Shown: positions 15,258-24,120, counted from the stretch's first letter. The stretch: 45,363 bases of DNA from Clostridium sp. (GCA_031272895.1 JAISSW010000005.1:1-45363); one strand, 5' to 3'. Translations and numbers: made by a program. The notes: generated from the sequence alone by a model not told the origin.

Positions 15258-16524
15258 CGCTTTTGCCGCCCATGTACGGCTGCAACGGCGCCGGGATTTT
15301 TACGCTGCCGTCCGCTTGCAGGTTGTTTTCAAGCAAGGCAATCAGCATACGCGGGGGTGCGGCGACGGTGTTGTTAAGCGTGTGCGGGAAGTATGTGCCG
15401 CCCTCGCCCTTAACACGAATGCCGAGCCTGCGAGCCTGCGCGTCGCCAAGTGTGGAACAGCTGCCCACCTCAAAATATTTCTGCTGCCTTGGGCTCCAAG
15501 CCTCAACATCGCAGCTTTTTACCTTAAGGTCAGCCAAGTCGCCGGAGCAGCATTCAAGGGTGCGCACGGGTACGTCCATGCTGCGGAAAAGCTCCACCGT
15601 ATAGCTCCACAGCTTGTTGTACCAATCCATGCTTTCCTCAGCCGAGCATATAACCACCATTTCCTGCTTTTCAAACTGGTGTATACGGTAAACGCCGCGC
15701 TCCTCAATGCCGTGCGCGCCTACCTCCTTGCGGAAGCAGGGGGAATAGCTCGTCATGGTTTGCGGCAGCTGCTCCGGGCGCAGGATTGTGTCAATATAGC
15801 GCCCAATCATGCTGTGCTCGCTTGTACCGATTAGGTATAAATCCTCGCCCTCAATTTTATACATCATGTTTTCCATTTCGGCAAAGGACATTACCCCGGT
15901 AACCACGTTGGAGCGAATCATAAACGGCGGCACGCAGTATGTAAAGCCCTTGTTAATCATAAAATCACGCGCATAGCTCAGGACGGCAGAGTGCAGCCGC
16001 GCGACATCGCCCAAAAGATAATAAAAACCGTTGCCGCTGGTCTTTCGTGCGCTTTCAAGGTCAATACCGCTTAGCTTTTCCATTATATCCACATGGTAAG
16101 GAATCTCAAAATCCGGCACAAACGGCTCGCCAAAGCGCTCAAGCTCCACATTTTCCGTGTCGTCCTTGCCTATTGGCACACTCTCGTCAATAATTTGCGG
16201 AATGCCCTGCATAACAGTCTTAAGCTTTGCCGCAAGCTCGTCCTGAAGCCTGCCAAGCTCCTCCATGCGCGGGGCAATGGCGGAAACCTCTGCCTTGGCG
16301 GCCTCTGCCTCGTCGCGCTTGCCCTGCGCCATAAGTACACCGATTTGCTTGCTGATGGTATTGCGCTTGTTGCGCAGCTCGTCCGCCGCGGCTATCGTTT
16401 GCCGCAGCCTTACGTCAAGCTCCAGCGCCTCGTCCACCAAGGGCAGCTTTGAGTCCTTGAACTTCTTTTTAATGTTTTCCCGAACCAAATCCGGATTGGT
16501 GCGAATGAGCTTAATGTCCAGCAT
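15250..16524 (-). CDS. serS: seryl-tRNA synthetase
   Basis: This 424-residue class II synthetase charges tRNA-Ser (and tRNA-Sec where present). The N-terminal helical arm (about 30-110) is the long coiled coil that grips the variable arm of tRNA. Catalytic-core signatures are TSEHSMIGRYIDTIL, FRKEVGAHGIEERGVYRIHQFEK (motif 2) and NNTVAAPPRMLIALLENN (motif 3). Length is normal. ATG 16524 is preceded by AAGGAG at 8-9 bp, and the upstream extension is rejected. It follows the dCMP deaminase gene by 31 bp on the same strand, so the two probably form an operon. No T-box leader was seen. Confidence 0.96.
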   Translation of the reverse strand: MLDIKLIRTNPDLVRENIKKKFKDSKLPLVDEALELDVRLRQTIAAADELRNKRNTISKQIGVLMAQGKRDEAEAAKAEVSAIAPRMEELGRLQDELAAKLKTVMQGIPQIIDESVPIGKDDTENVELERFGEPFVPDFEIPYHVDIMEKLSGIDLESARKTSGNGFYYLLGDVARLHSAVLSYARDFMINKGFTYCVPPFMIRSNVVTGVMSFAEMENMMYKIEGEDLYLIGTSEHSMIGRYIDTILRPEQLPQTMTSYSPCFRKEVGAHGIEERGVYRIHQFEKQEMVVICSAEESMDWYNKLWSYTVELFRSMDVPVRTLECCSGDLADLKVKSCDVEAWSPRQQKYFEVGSCSTLGDAQARRLGIRVKGEGGTYFPHTLNNTVAAPPRMLIALLENNLQADGSVKIPAPLQPYMGGKSVI

Positions 16525-16555
16525 ATTATTATACTCCTTGAAAAGATTTTTTTGA

Positions 16556-17044
16556 TTAGACGCTTTCTTCGCGCAGGTCAAGCGAAATCTGCTCGTGGGT
16601 TAGCTTCAAGCGACGCAGGCGCACGCCCGCCGCGTTAAACATTCTGCGCGCCGCAATAAAATCCGGCTTGTCCGAATATTTATCGGAAAGGTAGCATACT
16701 TCTTTTATTCCGCTTTGGATTATTGCCTTGGCACAATTGTTGCAGGGGAACAGCGCCGTGTATATACGGCAGCCCTCTAAGTTGCGCCCGCCGCTGTTGA
16801 GGATTGCATTCAGCTCAGCGTGGCAAACATATAAGTATTTTGTGTCCTCGCCCTCGCGCTCCCAGGGAAATTCATCATCGCTGCAGCCGCAGGGCATACC
16901 ATTGTAGCCTACGGACATAATTCTGTTTTGGGCGTTGACTATCGACGCCCCCACCTGAGTGCTTGGGTCCTTGCTGCGCTTTGCGGAAAGCAGAGCCAAG
17001 CCCATAAAATATTCGTCCCAGCTGATGTAATCCGCGCGTTTCAT
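16556..17044 (-). CDS. dCMP deaminase (ComEB-like cytidine/deoxycytidylate deaminase)
   Basis: A 162-residue zinc deaminase of the dCMP/ComEB family, which converts dCMP to dUMP for dTTP synthesis. The zinc site is visible as CHAELNAI (His ligand and catalytic Glu) and PCNNCAKAI (two Cys ligands). [11 protein letters not shown] and GYNGMPCGC match the substrate and allosteric regions of the family. ATG 17044 is set by GGGGAGGA. It is the first gene of a likely two-gene operon with serS and is divergent from the MerR-type regulator. Confidence 0.92.
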   Translation of the reverse strand: MKRADYISWDEYFMGLALLSAKRSKDPSTQVGASIVNAQNRIMSVGYNGMPCGCSDDEFPWEREGEDTKYLYVCHAELNAILNSGGRNLEGCRIYTALFPCNNCAKAIIQSGIKEVCYLSDKYSDKPDFIAARRMFNAAGVRLRRLKLTHEQISLDLREESV

Positions 17045-17077
17045 GTCGTCCTCCCCAATGACAAAATGCTCCCGCAA

Positions 17078-17106
17078 ATTATACCACATTTTGAATGAAC
17101 ACGCAA
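17078..17106 (-). promoter_or_regulatory. promoter of the dCMP deaminase-serS operon
   Basis: On the minus strand, TTGCGT (17101-17106), 17 bp, TATAAT (17078-17083), about 34 bp upstream of the start codon. Confidence 0.75.
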
Positions 17107-17145
17107 GGAAAAACAAAAAGAGAGGGAATACGCCATGCTTTCGGC

Positions 17146-17174
17146 TTGCGAAAAAAGCGATTTTGTGCTATACT
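17146..17174 (+). promoter_or_regulatory. promoter of the MerR-family regulator
   Basis: TTGCGA (17146-17151), 17 bp, TATACT (17169-17174), about 56 bp upstream of the start codon. Standard spacing argues against MerR-type control at this promoter, where a 19-20 bp spacer is usual. Confidence 0.7.
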
Positions 17175-17229
17175 AAGCATGGACGAGCCGAGAGGACGGC
17201 GCGTGGATTCTTGGGTGGGGAGAGGCATA

Positions 17230-18051
17230 ATGGATGGTTCGGAACTGCTGTCAATAAAGGAATTTGCCGAATACACGGGAGTAAAGCAGCACATATTGCG
17301 CCATTACGACGATATAGGCATTTTTCAGCCTATTATGCGCGGAGAAAACGGCTACAGGTATTATTCGCCGCAGCAGATAACGGCGCTGAATATGGTCAGC
17401 GTGCTCAGTGACATTAAGTCGCTCTACCGTGAGGTGGGCGAGCTGCAGCAGGAACGCAGCCCGCAGTCCATGCTGGAATTCATGAAGAAAAAGGGGCGCA
17501 TTATTGATGCCGAGTTGCGCCGCCTGCATGATGCCTACGCAATAATCCATATGTACGAAAACCTAATCGGCCATGGTATAACAGCGGACGAAGAAAATGT
17601 TGTTGAGATGGATATGGAAGAATTCCCCATCTTTATCGGACCTGAAAACAAGTTTGAAAAGAGCAAGCTTTTCTACTCGGATTTTGTTGCTTTCTGCAAA
17701 TACGCCCGTGAGCATGGCATCAGCCTCAGCTTTCCAATCGGCGGCTTGTTTGAGGACGTTGACGCCCTGATTAGGTCTTCCGGACAGCCGAAGTGGTTTT
17801 TCTCAACCTCGCCACGGGGTGCGCAAATTAAGCCTGCAGGGCATTACATCGTTGGCTATCACCGCGGATATTACGGCGTCCTTGGCGATTTGCCGCAGAA
17901 GCTTATTGACTACGCAAAGGAGCACAATTTAGAAACAGAAGGTCCGGTTTTTGTTATCTATGTGCTTGACGAGGTTTGCATAGGCGACCCGGACAGGCTG
18001 TTGGCGCAAGCGGCGGTAATGGTCAAGCCCGCAAAAAAACGAAACAAGTAG
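17230..18051 (+). CDS. MerR-family transcriptional regulator with GyrI-like effector domain
   Basis: A 273-residue protein. The N-terminal winged helix (LLSIKEFAEYTGVKQHILRHYDDIGIF, then GYRYYSPQQI) is the MerR DNA-binding domain. A dimerisation helix spans about 75-125. The C-terminal 150 residues, with AGHYIVGYHRGYYGVLGDLPQKLIDYAKEH and a terminal VIYVLDE strand, look like the GyrI-like/BmrR effector-binding fold for hydrophobic cationic compounds. It is probably a multidrug-type sensor, but no efflux gene lies beside it and its target is unknown. ATG 17230 follows GGGGAGAGG; the frame open further upstream covers the promoter and is rejected. It ends 1 bp before the convergent dgkA gene. 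Confidence 0.88.
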   Translation: MDGSELLSIKEFAEYTGVKQHILRHYDDIGIFQPIMRGENGYRYYSPQQITALNMVSVLSDIKSLYREVGELQQERSPQSMLEFMKKKGRIIDAELRRLHDAYAIIHMYENLIGHGITADEENVVEMDMEEFPIFIGPENKFEKSKLFYSDFVAFCKYAREHGISLSFPIGGLFEDVDALIRSSGQPKWFFSTSPRGAQIKPAGHYIVGYHRGYYGVLGDLPQKLIDYAKEHNLETEGPVFVIYVLDEVCIGDPDRLLAQAAVMVKPAKKRNK

Positions 18052-18052
18052 C

Positions 18053-18526
18053 TTATGGCTTTTTCTTGGCTTTTTTGAAGCCAAATACAAATAACGCGCT
18101 GATTCCAAGGCTGATTGCCAAAGCAAGCAGCATGAGAGGATTTTCGCGGTAGTAATTGTACATTTGCTCAAAAGCGGCGGGCTGGTACAGCAGGGCAAGA
18201 CCAACCGCCACAGCGCCGATTGCGCAAACCAAAACAGCCCCCGCTGCGCAGTCCTTGGCAACAGCGGCAAGAGGGTGCTTGCGCCTGGTGGCAAGGTCGG
18301 TCAGCGCCTCGATGGCGGTGTTAAAAACCTCCGCCGCAAGCACCAAGGCATTGACGGCAAAAAGCAGCGCCCACGCCTCGCGGCTGAGTGTGAACCAATC
18401 ATAAAGCCCCAAATAGGCGTACATATATGCCATGCACACAAGGTGAATCCTAAAATTTCGCTCGGTTTTGACCGTGCGTATGATTCCTCGCGCCGCAAAA
18501 CGAAAGCTGTTGAGCAATGACCTCAT
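18053..18526 (-). CDS. dgkA: undecaprenol/diacylglycerol kinase (DgkA family)
   Basis: A 157-residue membrane kinase of the Gram-positive DgkA family, which phosphorylates undecaprenol to recycle the peptidoglycan lipid carrier. The conserved TERNFRIHL and AEVFNTAIEALTDL motifs are present, followed by KDCAAGAVLV. Four hydrophobic segments are seen, one more than the standard three, because of a C-terminal extension (about 125-150) ending in basic FGFKKAKKKP. ATG 18526 has AAGGAG just upstream; an earlier ATG at 18544 abuts the ybeY stop and lacks a site. Third gene of phoH-ybeY-dgkA, a widespread Firmicutes order. Confidence 0.92.
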   Translation of the reverse strand: MRSLLNSFRFAARGIIRTVKTERNFRIHLVCMAYMYAYLGLYDWFTLSREAWALLFAVNALVLAAEVFNTAIEALTDLATRRKHPLAAVAKDCAAGAVLVCAIGAVAVGLALLYQPAAFEQMYNYYRENPLMLLALAISLGISALFVFGFKKAKKKP

Positions 18527-18544
18527 AAAACTCCTTTGCGGCAC

Positions 18545-19063
18545 TCAGCCGTTCTCCGCCCCGTCCATGTAATAAGAACCATTCCTCTTAAGCCCCACCT
18601 TAGAGAGCGCCGCTTCCTCTTTCTCGCGCATACGCACAAGGTCCATGCCGCCGGAGGTGTGGTCGTAGCCAAGCAGATGCAAGAGAGAGTGAACTGTAAG
18701 GTAGCAGACCTCCCTTTGCAGGGAATGCTCGAAGCGTTCCGACTGCGCAACCGCCCGCGGCATGGAAATAACCACGTCGCCGAGCATTTGCGCGCCGGTT
18801 TCCGGGTTTACGTCATATATGCCGTTCTCCCCCAGCGGGAAGGACAGCACGTCCGTGCGCTCGTCAATGCCGCGGTGCTTTTTGTTGAGGGCGCGTATGG
18901 TTTCGTCGTCCACAAAACGGACGTAAACCTCCGCGTCGGCGTTAAAATCCTCACCCGTCAGCACGGCGGTGCAGGCGCGGCGCATGAGCATACGCACGCC
19001 TGTGGGTATTTTAACCTCGTCCTGGTCATTACGAATGATGACCCTTACTCTCCTTGGAAGCAT
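18545..19063 (-). CDS. ybeY: endoribonuclease YbeY (rRNA maturation factor)
   Basis: A 172-residue metal-dependent ribonuclease involved in 16S rRNA 3'-end processing and ribosome quality control. The zinc motif HSLLHLLGYDH gives the three His ligands, and RGIDERTDVLSFPLGE is the conserved UPF0054 segment. ATG 19063 is preceded by GGAGGAG; the longer frame to 19093 is not favoured. Its start overlaps the end of phoH by 35 bp, which fits translational coupling. Confidence 0.94.
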   Translation of the reverse strand: MLPRRVRVIIRNDQDEVKIPTGVRMLMRRACTAVLTGEDFNADAEVYVRFVDDETIRALNKKHRGIDERTDVLSFPLGENGIYDVNPETGAQMLGDVVISMPRAVAQSERFEHSLQREVCYLTVHSLLHLLGYDHTSGGMDLVRMREKEEAALSKVGLKRNGSYYMDGAENG

Positions 19064-20033
19064 GACGTTGTTTCTCCTCCTCGTTTTTTTCATATGCCTT
19101 TATTATAGCCTGAACCAAGCTGTGGCGGACCACGTCGCGTTCCGTAAAGCGGATTTGCGCCACACCCTCGATTCCCTTAAGCACCCTGATTGCGTCCTTC
19201 AGACCGGAACGCTTTCCGTCGGGCAGGTCAATTTGGGTAATATCGCCCGTCACCACCATTTTTGAGCCGTTGCCCAAGCGTGTGAGGAACATTTTCATTT
19301 GCTCCGGGGTGGTGTTCTGTGCCTCGTCCAAAATGATAAAGCTCTCGTCCAACGTTCGTCCGCGCATATAAGCAAGCGGCGCTACCTCGATTACCCCTTT
19401 TTCTTGCTGGCGGGTGAAGTTCTCCGCCCCAAGCATATCGAACAGAGCATCATAAAGCGGGCGGAGGTAGGGGTCAACCTTGTGCTGTAAATCCCCGGGC
19501 AAAAATCCCAGCTTTTCTCCCGCTTCAACGGCTGGGCGCGTCAGTATAATCCTGCTGACCTCATGTGCGCGGAAGGCCGTAACCGCAAGCGCCACCGCAA
19601 GATAGGTTTTGCCTGTTCCGGCGGGACCGACGCCGAGGGTAACCGTGTTTGTGCGTATTGCGTCAACGTATTTTTGCTGCCCCAGGGTTTTTGCCTTAAC
19701 CGGCTTGCCGCGCGCCGTAACACAAACGGTGTTGCCTCCAAGCTGCCCCAGCTGGTCGTCGTTACCCTCGCGCACAAGGGAAAGTACATAACGCACGGTT
19801 TGCTCATTCAGTGCCTCGCCGCGGTCAAGCAGGCTCATAAGACCCCTGACCGCCCGTGCGCCAAGCTGTACGTTTTGCGCGTCCTCGCCCATGACTGAAA
19901 GCTCGCCGCCGCGGCTTAGGACGGAAACGGAAAACTCCCGCTCCAAAAGGCGGATATGCTCATCAAAGCTGCCGAACAGCTCTACGGTTTGCGCCGCATC
20001 GCTTATTGCCACACTATCCTCAAACAACGGCAC
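19029..20033 (-). CDS. phoH: PhoH-like ATPase
   Basis: A 334-residue cytosolic P-loop ATPase of the PhoH/PhoL family, usually linked to ybeY and RNA metabolism. Walker A is GPAGTGKT and Walker B IILDEAQN; the VVTGDITQIDLP sensor segment and a C-terminal FTERDVVRH are typical of the helicase-like fold. The N-terminal 100 residues carry the KH-like region (FSVSVLSRGGELSVMGE). It starts at GTG 20033, supported by AAGGTGG. First gene of phoH-ybeY-dgkA. Confidence 0.93.
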   Translation of the reverse strand: MPLFEDSVAISDAAQTVELFGSFDEHIRLLEREFSVSVLSRGGELSVMGEDAQNVQLGARAVRGLMSLLDRGEALNEQTVRYVLSLVREGNDDQLGQLGGNTVCVTARGKPVKAKTLGQQKYVDAIRTNTVTLGVGPAGTGKTYLAVALAVTAFRAHEVSRIILTRPAVEAGEKLGFLPGDLQHKVDPYLRPLYDALFDMLGAENFTRQQEKGVIEVAPLAYMRGRTLDESFIILDEAQNTTPEQMKMFLTRLGNGSKMVVTGDITQIDLPDGKRSGLKDAIRVLKGIEGVAQIRFTERDVVRHSLVQAIIKAYEKNEEEKQRHASKESKGHHS

Positions 20034-20060
20034 CCCACCTTAAGCTTATAATTAGAACAT

Positions 20061-20089
20061 AGTATACCACAAATCAGCAAATTTGTCAC
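20061..20089 (-). promoter_or_regulatory. promoter of phoH-ybeY-dgkA
   Basis: On the minus strand, GTGACA (20084-20089), 17 bp, TATACT (20061-20066), about 28 bp upstream of the phoH start. Confidence 0.7.
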
Positions 20090-20104
20090 GCTTTTTTGTC
20101 GTAC

Positions 20105-20160
20105 TTGCGCAAAATTTCATTTTAACCGGCTTGCTCAGGCAGCTTTTGGGGCTTGCGCAA
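20105..20160. repeat. two direct copies of palindrome-containing TTGCGCAAAATT, possible operators
   Basis: TTGCGCAA occurs at 20105-20112 and 20153-20160, each followed by AATT, 48 bp apart. The second overlaps the -35 of the alpha-galactosidase promoter. The same 8-bp palindrome occurs in the promoter spacer of the uronate operon (37779-37786). This could be a sugar-regulator operator. Confidence 0.35.
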
Positions 20161-20181
20161 AATTGTAAAAGCCTGTATACT
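20153..20181 (+). promoter_or_regulatory. promoter of the alpha-galactosidase-radA pair
   Basis: TTGCGC (20153-20158), 17 bp, TATACT (20176-20181), 37 bp upstream of the start codon. The -35 lies inside one copy of the TTGCGCAA palindrome. Confidence 0.65.
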
Positions 20182-20217
20182 ATTAGTCGAAATCAATCCT
20201 TGACGCAGGAGAGTAAT

Positions 20218-22413
20218 ATGCCTATTACCTTTGACGAACAGAGCCGCAGCTTCAAATTGGACGCGGGGGGAAGCAGTTATGTTTTGCAAATATTGGCGGA
20301 CGGCAGACTTGCGCACCGCTATTGGGGCGCCCATGTAAGCGACGCCGAGCTTTCCGCCCTGCACGATGACGGCGGGGGAGAGCTGCTAAGGCTTGACGGC
20401 GAGGTGTCGGCCGTGTCAAATGCCGACAATCTGCTTTGCGAATACCCGGGCGGCGGCACGGGGGACTTCCGCGTGCCGGCAATCACAGCCCTTGCGCAGG
20501 ACGGCTCCTCGGCGGTTGACCTGCGCTATGTTTGCCACGAGATAATTCAGGGCAAGCTGCCGCTCAGCGGGCTGCCCGCCGTTTATCTTAATGATGACAC
20601 AGAGGCACAAACCCTTGCCGTTACCCTTGAGGACGAATACTGCGGCCTGCGGGCAGTGCTGTATTACACCGCCTTTGAGGAGCTTAACGTCGTCACGCGC
20701 CACGCGGAAATAAGCAATGTCGGCGGCGAGGCGCTAACGCTAAATTATGTTATGTCAGCTTGCGTGGACTTCCCCACAAGCGATTACAAAATGCTTGGGC
20801 TTTACGGCAGCTGGGTGCGGGAGAGGCAGGAGGAATGGCTGCCCTTACGCCACGGCAACCAAAGCCTGCAAAGTCGCCGTGGCTACTCCTCCGCGCAGAT
20901 GAACCCGTTCACTGCCCTTGCCGCACCAAACGCGGACGAAACACAGGGGGAGGTCTTTGGATTTAACCTTGTTTACAGCGGCTCTTTTTTGATTGAAGCG
21001 GAGGTAAACCACGACGACCGCACCCGCTTGGTGATGGGGATTAATCCCTATGATTTTTCTTGGCGCTTGGAGCCGGGCGAAAGCTTTGTAACACCTGAGG
21101 CGGTGCTTGTGTTTTCCGACAACGGGCTTGGCGAAATGAGCCGCAGCTACCACAAGCTTTACCAAAAGAACCTTTGCCGCGGCGCTTGGAGGGATAAGCG
21201 CCGCCCAATACTTATCAACAACTGGGAGGCGACCTACTTCAAATTTAACGGGGGGAAGTTGGTTGCGCTTGCCCAAAAGGCGGCGCAGGCAGGAATTGAA
21301 ATGCTGGTCATGGACGACGGTTGGTTCGGCAAGCGCGACAATGACAGCTCCGGGCTTGGAGATTGGTATGTCAACGAGGAAAAGCTTGGCTGTTCCTTGG
21401 CTGAGCTTGCAGAAAAAATTGAGGACACGGGGCTTAAGTTCGGTATTTGGTTTGAGCCGGAAATGGTGAACCCGGACAGCGAACTTTACCGTACCCACCC
21501 GGATTGGTGCCTTTCAAGCCCCACGCGCCCCAAGACACTCGGACGCCACCAGCTTGTGTTGGACCTCAGCCGACCTGACGTAAGGGATTACCTTGTGGAG
21601 CGCCTGACGGCGATACTCGGCAGTGCGGAAATCAGCTATGTTAAGTGGGATTGCAACCGCTATATTACAGAGGCGTATTCAGCCCTACTTCCGCCGGAAC
21701 GCGGCAGAGAGGTGTGGCATCGCTATATACTTGGGCTTTATGAGGTGTTGGAGCGTGTTACAAGCGCCTTCCCGAAGCTGTTGTTTGAATCCTGCGCAAG
21801 CGGCGGCGGACGCTATGACCCCGGCATGCTTTACTATATGCCCCAAACCTGGACGAGCGACAACACAGACCCCATTGACAGGCTGAAAATACAGTTCGGC
21901 ACAAGCTACGCCTACCCAATACGCACAATGGGCGCGCACGTTTCAGCGTCGCCCAACCACCAGACGGGCAGAAGCACACCCTTTATGACCCGCGGCGACG
22001 TGGCGCTTATGGGAACCTTTGGCTATGAGCTTGACCTAACGAAGCTTGAGGAACTCGAGCTTGACCAAATTGAGGACCAGCTTGACCGCTACGAGGAGTA
22101 CCAAAAGCTGATTTTCAGCGGGGATTTTTACCGGCTTATAAGTCCGTTCAAGGACCACACGCAGGCGGCGTGGCAATATGTCAGCGCCGACAAAAAAAGC
22201 TCCTTGGTACAGGCGGTTTTGCAGCACATCAGCGGCAACCACGCCCCGCGCCGGTTAAGGCTGCAGGGGCTTGAGCCGACGGCGCTTTACAAAATTGAGG
22301 AGCTGGGTGTTTCCCTGCACGGCGATAGCTTAATGAATCTTGGACTTATAATCCCGGAGGGACCCTGGGGCGACCACCAAAGCATTTGCCTTACGCTGAA
22401 AAGGAAGGGGTAA
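20218..22413 (+). CDS. alpha-galactosidase, glycoside hydrolase family 36
   Basis: A 731-residue intracellular enzyme (no signal peptide) that removes terminal alpha-1,6-galactose from raffinose-type oligosaccharides. The N-terminal beta-sandwich (1-330) leads into the TIM barrel with WEATYFKFN, LVMDDGWFGKR, GIWFEPEMVNPDS and the catalytic pair Asp478 (VKWDCNRYI, nucleophile) and Asp548 (SDNTDPID, acid/base). As recalled, these match the catalytic positions in the Geobacillus GH36 enzymes. A beta-sandwich cap ends the chain. ATG 20218 is set by AGGAGAG at 20207-20213; the frame open upstream covers the promoter. radA starts only 2 bp after its stop codon. No transporter for alpha-galactosides lies in the window. 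Confidence 0.95.
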   Translation: MPITFDEQSRSFKLDAGGSSYVLQILADGRLAHRYWGAHVSDAELSALHDDGGGELLRLDGEVSAVSNADNLLCEYPGGGTGDFRVPAITALAQDGSSAVDLRYVCHEIIQGKLPLSGLPAVYLNDDTEAQTLAVTLEDEYCGLRAVLYYTAFEELNVVTRHAEISNVGGEALTLNYVMSACVDFPTSDYKMLGLYGSWVRERQEEWLPLRHGNQSLQSRRGYSSAQMNPFTALAAPNADETQGEVFGFNLVYSGSFLIEAEVNHDDRTRLVMGINPYDFSWRLEPGESFVTPEAVLVFSDNGLGEMSRSYHKLYQKNLCRGAWRDKRRPILINNWEATYFKFNGGKLVALAQKAAQAGIEMLVMDDGWFGKRDNDSSGLGDWYVNEEKLGCSLAELAEKIEDTGLKFGIWFEPEMVNPDSELYRTHPDWCLSSPTRPKTLGRHQLVLDLSRPDVRDYLVERLTAILGSAEISYVKWDCNRYITEAYSALLPPERGREVWHRYILGLYEVLERVTSAFPKLLFESCASGGGRYDPGMLYYMPQTWTSDNTDPIDRLKIQFGTSYAYPIRTMGAHVSASPNHQTGRSTPFMTRGDVALMGTFGYELDLTKLEELELDQIEDQLDRYEEYQKLIFSGDFYRLISPFKDHTQAAWQYVSADKKSSLVQAVLQHISGNHAPRRLRLQGLEPTALYKIEELGVSLHGDSLMNLGLIIPEGPWGDHQSICLTLKRKG

Positions 22414-22415
22414 CA

Positions 22416-23810
22416 ATGGCAAAAGCGAAAAGCCTATACGTCTGCACAGCCTGCGGACATGAAACCGCCAAGTGGTTTGGGCAATGCCCCTCCTGCGGCG
22501 AATGGAACACCATGGAGGAAAGCGCTCTGCCCGCCGCGGTAAGCAGCGGCAAAGCTAAGACGCACAGCCGCACGGGGCTGCACAGCCCAATGCGCCTGAG
22601 AGAAATACCCGCGGAGGGGGAGCAGCGCTACGGCACGGGGCTTGACGAGCTCAACCGCGTTTTGGGCGGAGAGGAGGGCGGACGTACCGGCTTGGTCAAG
22701 GGTTCCCTTGTTCTGCTTAGCGGTGACCCCGGAATAGGCAAATCCACCCTGCTGCTTCAAATTTGCCAGCACATGGGCAGGGAGCTTGAAATACTTTATG
22801 TTTCCGGCGAGGAATCCGCGCACCAAATAAAGCTTAGGGCGGCAAGGCTTGGGGTTGATTCCGCAGCCCTTTCAGTCCTGTGCGAAACGGACGCGCAGGG
22901 CATTGCCGAGTATATTCGAGCGGCAAAGCCGGGGATAGTGCTTATCGACTCAATCCAAACAATGCAGCTTACGGATTTACCCTCCAGCCCGGGCAGCGTT
23001 ACACAGGTGAGGGAATGCACAAGCCTGTTCCTGCGCACGGCAAAGGCGCTGGATATACCCTGCATTTTGGTCGGACACGTCAACAAAGACGGAAATATCG
23101 CCGGACCAAAAGTCCTGGAACACGTTGTTGACGCCGTGCTTTACTTCGAAGGGGAGCGCCACCTTTCCTATAGGATTCTAAGGGCGGTAAAAAACCGTTA
23201 TGGCAGCACGAATGAAATCGGCGTCTTTGAGATGAGCGACATAGGGCTGCGCGAGGTTCCAAACCCATCTGAGATGCTGTTGTCCGGGCGTTCGGAGGGG
23301 GCGAGCGGCTCTTGCGTCGCCTGCGTGCTGGAGGGCAGCCGTCCTCTGCTTGCGGAGGTGCAGGCGCTTGTCAGCGAAACTGGCTTTGGCAATCCGCGCA
23401 GAGTTGCCGCCGGCTTTGACGTGAGCAGGCTGAATATGCTGCTTGCCGTGCTGGAAAAACGGGCGGGGCGCTACTTCGGCAACACGGACGTGTACTTGAA
23501 CGTGGCCGGAGGGCTTAAATTAGACGAGCCTGCCTGTGATTTGCCTGTGGCGCTTGCGCTTGCCTCCGGGCTGAGGGATACGCCGATAGCGCAGGATGCC
23601 TTGGCGTTTGGTGAAATTGGGCTTGGCGGGGAAATACGGGCTGTCAGCGGCTGCGAGCAGCGCTTGCGTGAGGCGGCACGCTTGGGATTTGGGCGCTGCG
23701 TAATCCCGCGGCACAACTTTAAGGGACTGAGCCAAAAGCAATTCGGAGATTTGGTGGTACTGCCGGCGCGCAACATACGCGAAGCGATGAAGCTGCTTGG
23801 CTTGCAGTAA
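22416..23810 (+). CDS. radA: DNA repair protein RadA (Sms)
   Basis: A 464-residue RecA-like helicase that promotes branch migration in recombinational repair. Order of domains: N-terminal C4 zinc finger (CTACG, then CPSCG), RecA-type ATPase with Walker A GDPGIGKST (about 105) and Walker B VLIDSIQT, the RadA motif KNRYGSTNEIG (usually KNRFG), and a C-terminal Lon-like domain (NVAGGLKLDEPACDLPVALAL). ATG 22416 follows AAGGAAGGGG. It sits 2 bp after the alpha-galactosidase gene, so it probably shares that promoter, an unusual pairing for a repair gene. A terminator follows immediately. Confidence 0.95.
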   Translation: MAKAKSLYVCTACGHETAKWFGQCPSCGEWNTMEESALPAAVSSGKAKTHSRTGLHSPMRLREIPAEGEQRYGTGLDELNRVLGGEEGGRTGLVKGSLVLLSGDPGIGKSTLLLQICQHMGRELEILYVSGEESAHQIKLRAARLGVDSAALSVLCETDAQGIAEYIRAAKPGIVLIDSIQTMQLTDLPSSPGSVTQVRECTSLFLRTAKALDIPCILVGHVNKDGNIAGPKVLEHVVDAVLYFEGERHLSYRILRAVKNRYGSTNEIGVFEMSDIGLREVPNPSEMLLSGRSEGASGSCVACVLEGSRPLLAEVQALVSETGFGNPRRVAAGFDVSRLNMLLAVLEKRAGRYFGNTDVYLNVAGGLKLDEPACDLPVALALASGLRDTPIAQDALAFGEIGLGGEIRAVSGCEQRLREAARLGFGRCVIPRHNFKGLSQKQFGDLVVLPARNIREAMKLLGLQ

Positions 23811-23816
23811 AAAAAT

Positions 23817-23840
23817 AAAAAATGCCTATTGCATTTTTTT
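23817..23840 (+). terminator. terminator after radA
   Basis: AAAAAATGC (23817-23825) pairs with GCATTTTTTT (23831-23840) around CTATT. The promoter of the ferredoxin gene overlaps its right half. Confidence 0.75.
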
Positions 23841-23856
23841 GCAAATCCTGTATAAT
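23829..23856 (+). promoter_or_regulatory. promoter of the ferredoxin gene
   Basis: TTGCAT (23829-23834), 16 bp, TATAAT (23851-23856), 47 bp upstream of the start codon. The -35 is embedded in the radA terminator. Confidence 0.65.
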
Positions 23857-23902
23857 ATTATACAACGCCACGAGCGTATTACTTACAAGGAGGACAGAAG
23901 CA

Positions 23903-24073
23903 ATGGCTTACCTAATCAGCGAAGACTGCATTTCCTGCGGAGCCTGCGAGGCGGAATGCCCCGTTTCGGCAATCAGCGAGGGTGACGGCAAATTTGTGAT
24001 TGATGCGGCGACCTGCATTGATTGCGGTGCCTGCGCGGGCGTTTGCCCCGTGGACGCACCTCAACCCGAATGA
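23903..24073 (+). CDS. 2[4Fe-4S] ferredoxin
   Basis: A 56-residue clostridial-type ferredoxin with two cluster motifs, CISCGACEAECP and CIDCGACAGVCP, a low-potential electron carrier for anaerobic redox enzymes. ATG 23903 is preceded by AAGGAGGA. The open frame runs upstream to 23822 across the promoter and is not coding. It is monocistronic. Possible users in this window are NrdD activation and the radical SAM enzymes, but that is inference. Confidence 0.95.
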   Translation: MAYLISEDCISCGACEAECPVSAISEGDGKFVIDAATCIDCGACAGVCPVDAPQPE

Positions 24074-24096
24074 GCAAGCGTCACGGATAGACCGTA

Positions 24097-24120
24097 GAGG
24101 GAGGGCGCAAACCCTCCCTC
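24097..24120 (+). terminator. strong hairpin after the ferredoxin gene
   Basis: A 9-bp stem, GAGGGAGGG (24097-24105) with CCCTCCCTC (24112-24120), and a 6-base loop. The T-run that follows is poor (ATGCTGTATTTT), so termination is probable but not certain. Confidence 0.55.

Noticed and set aside
16525-16555. T-box riboswitch before serS, proS or other amino acid genes
   Set aside because: Leaders are too short and contain no T-box sequence or terminator pair.
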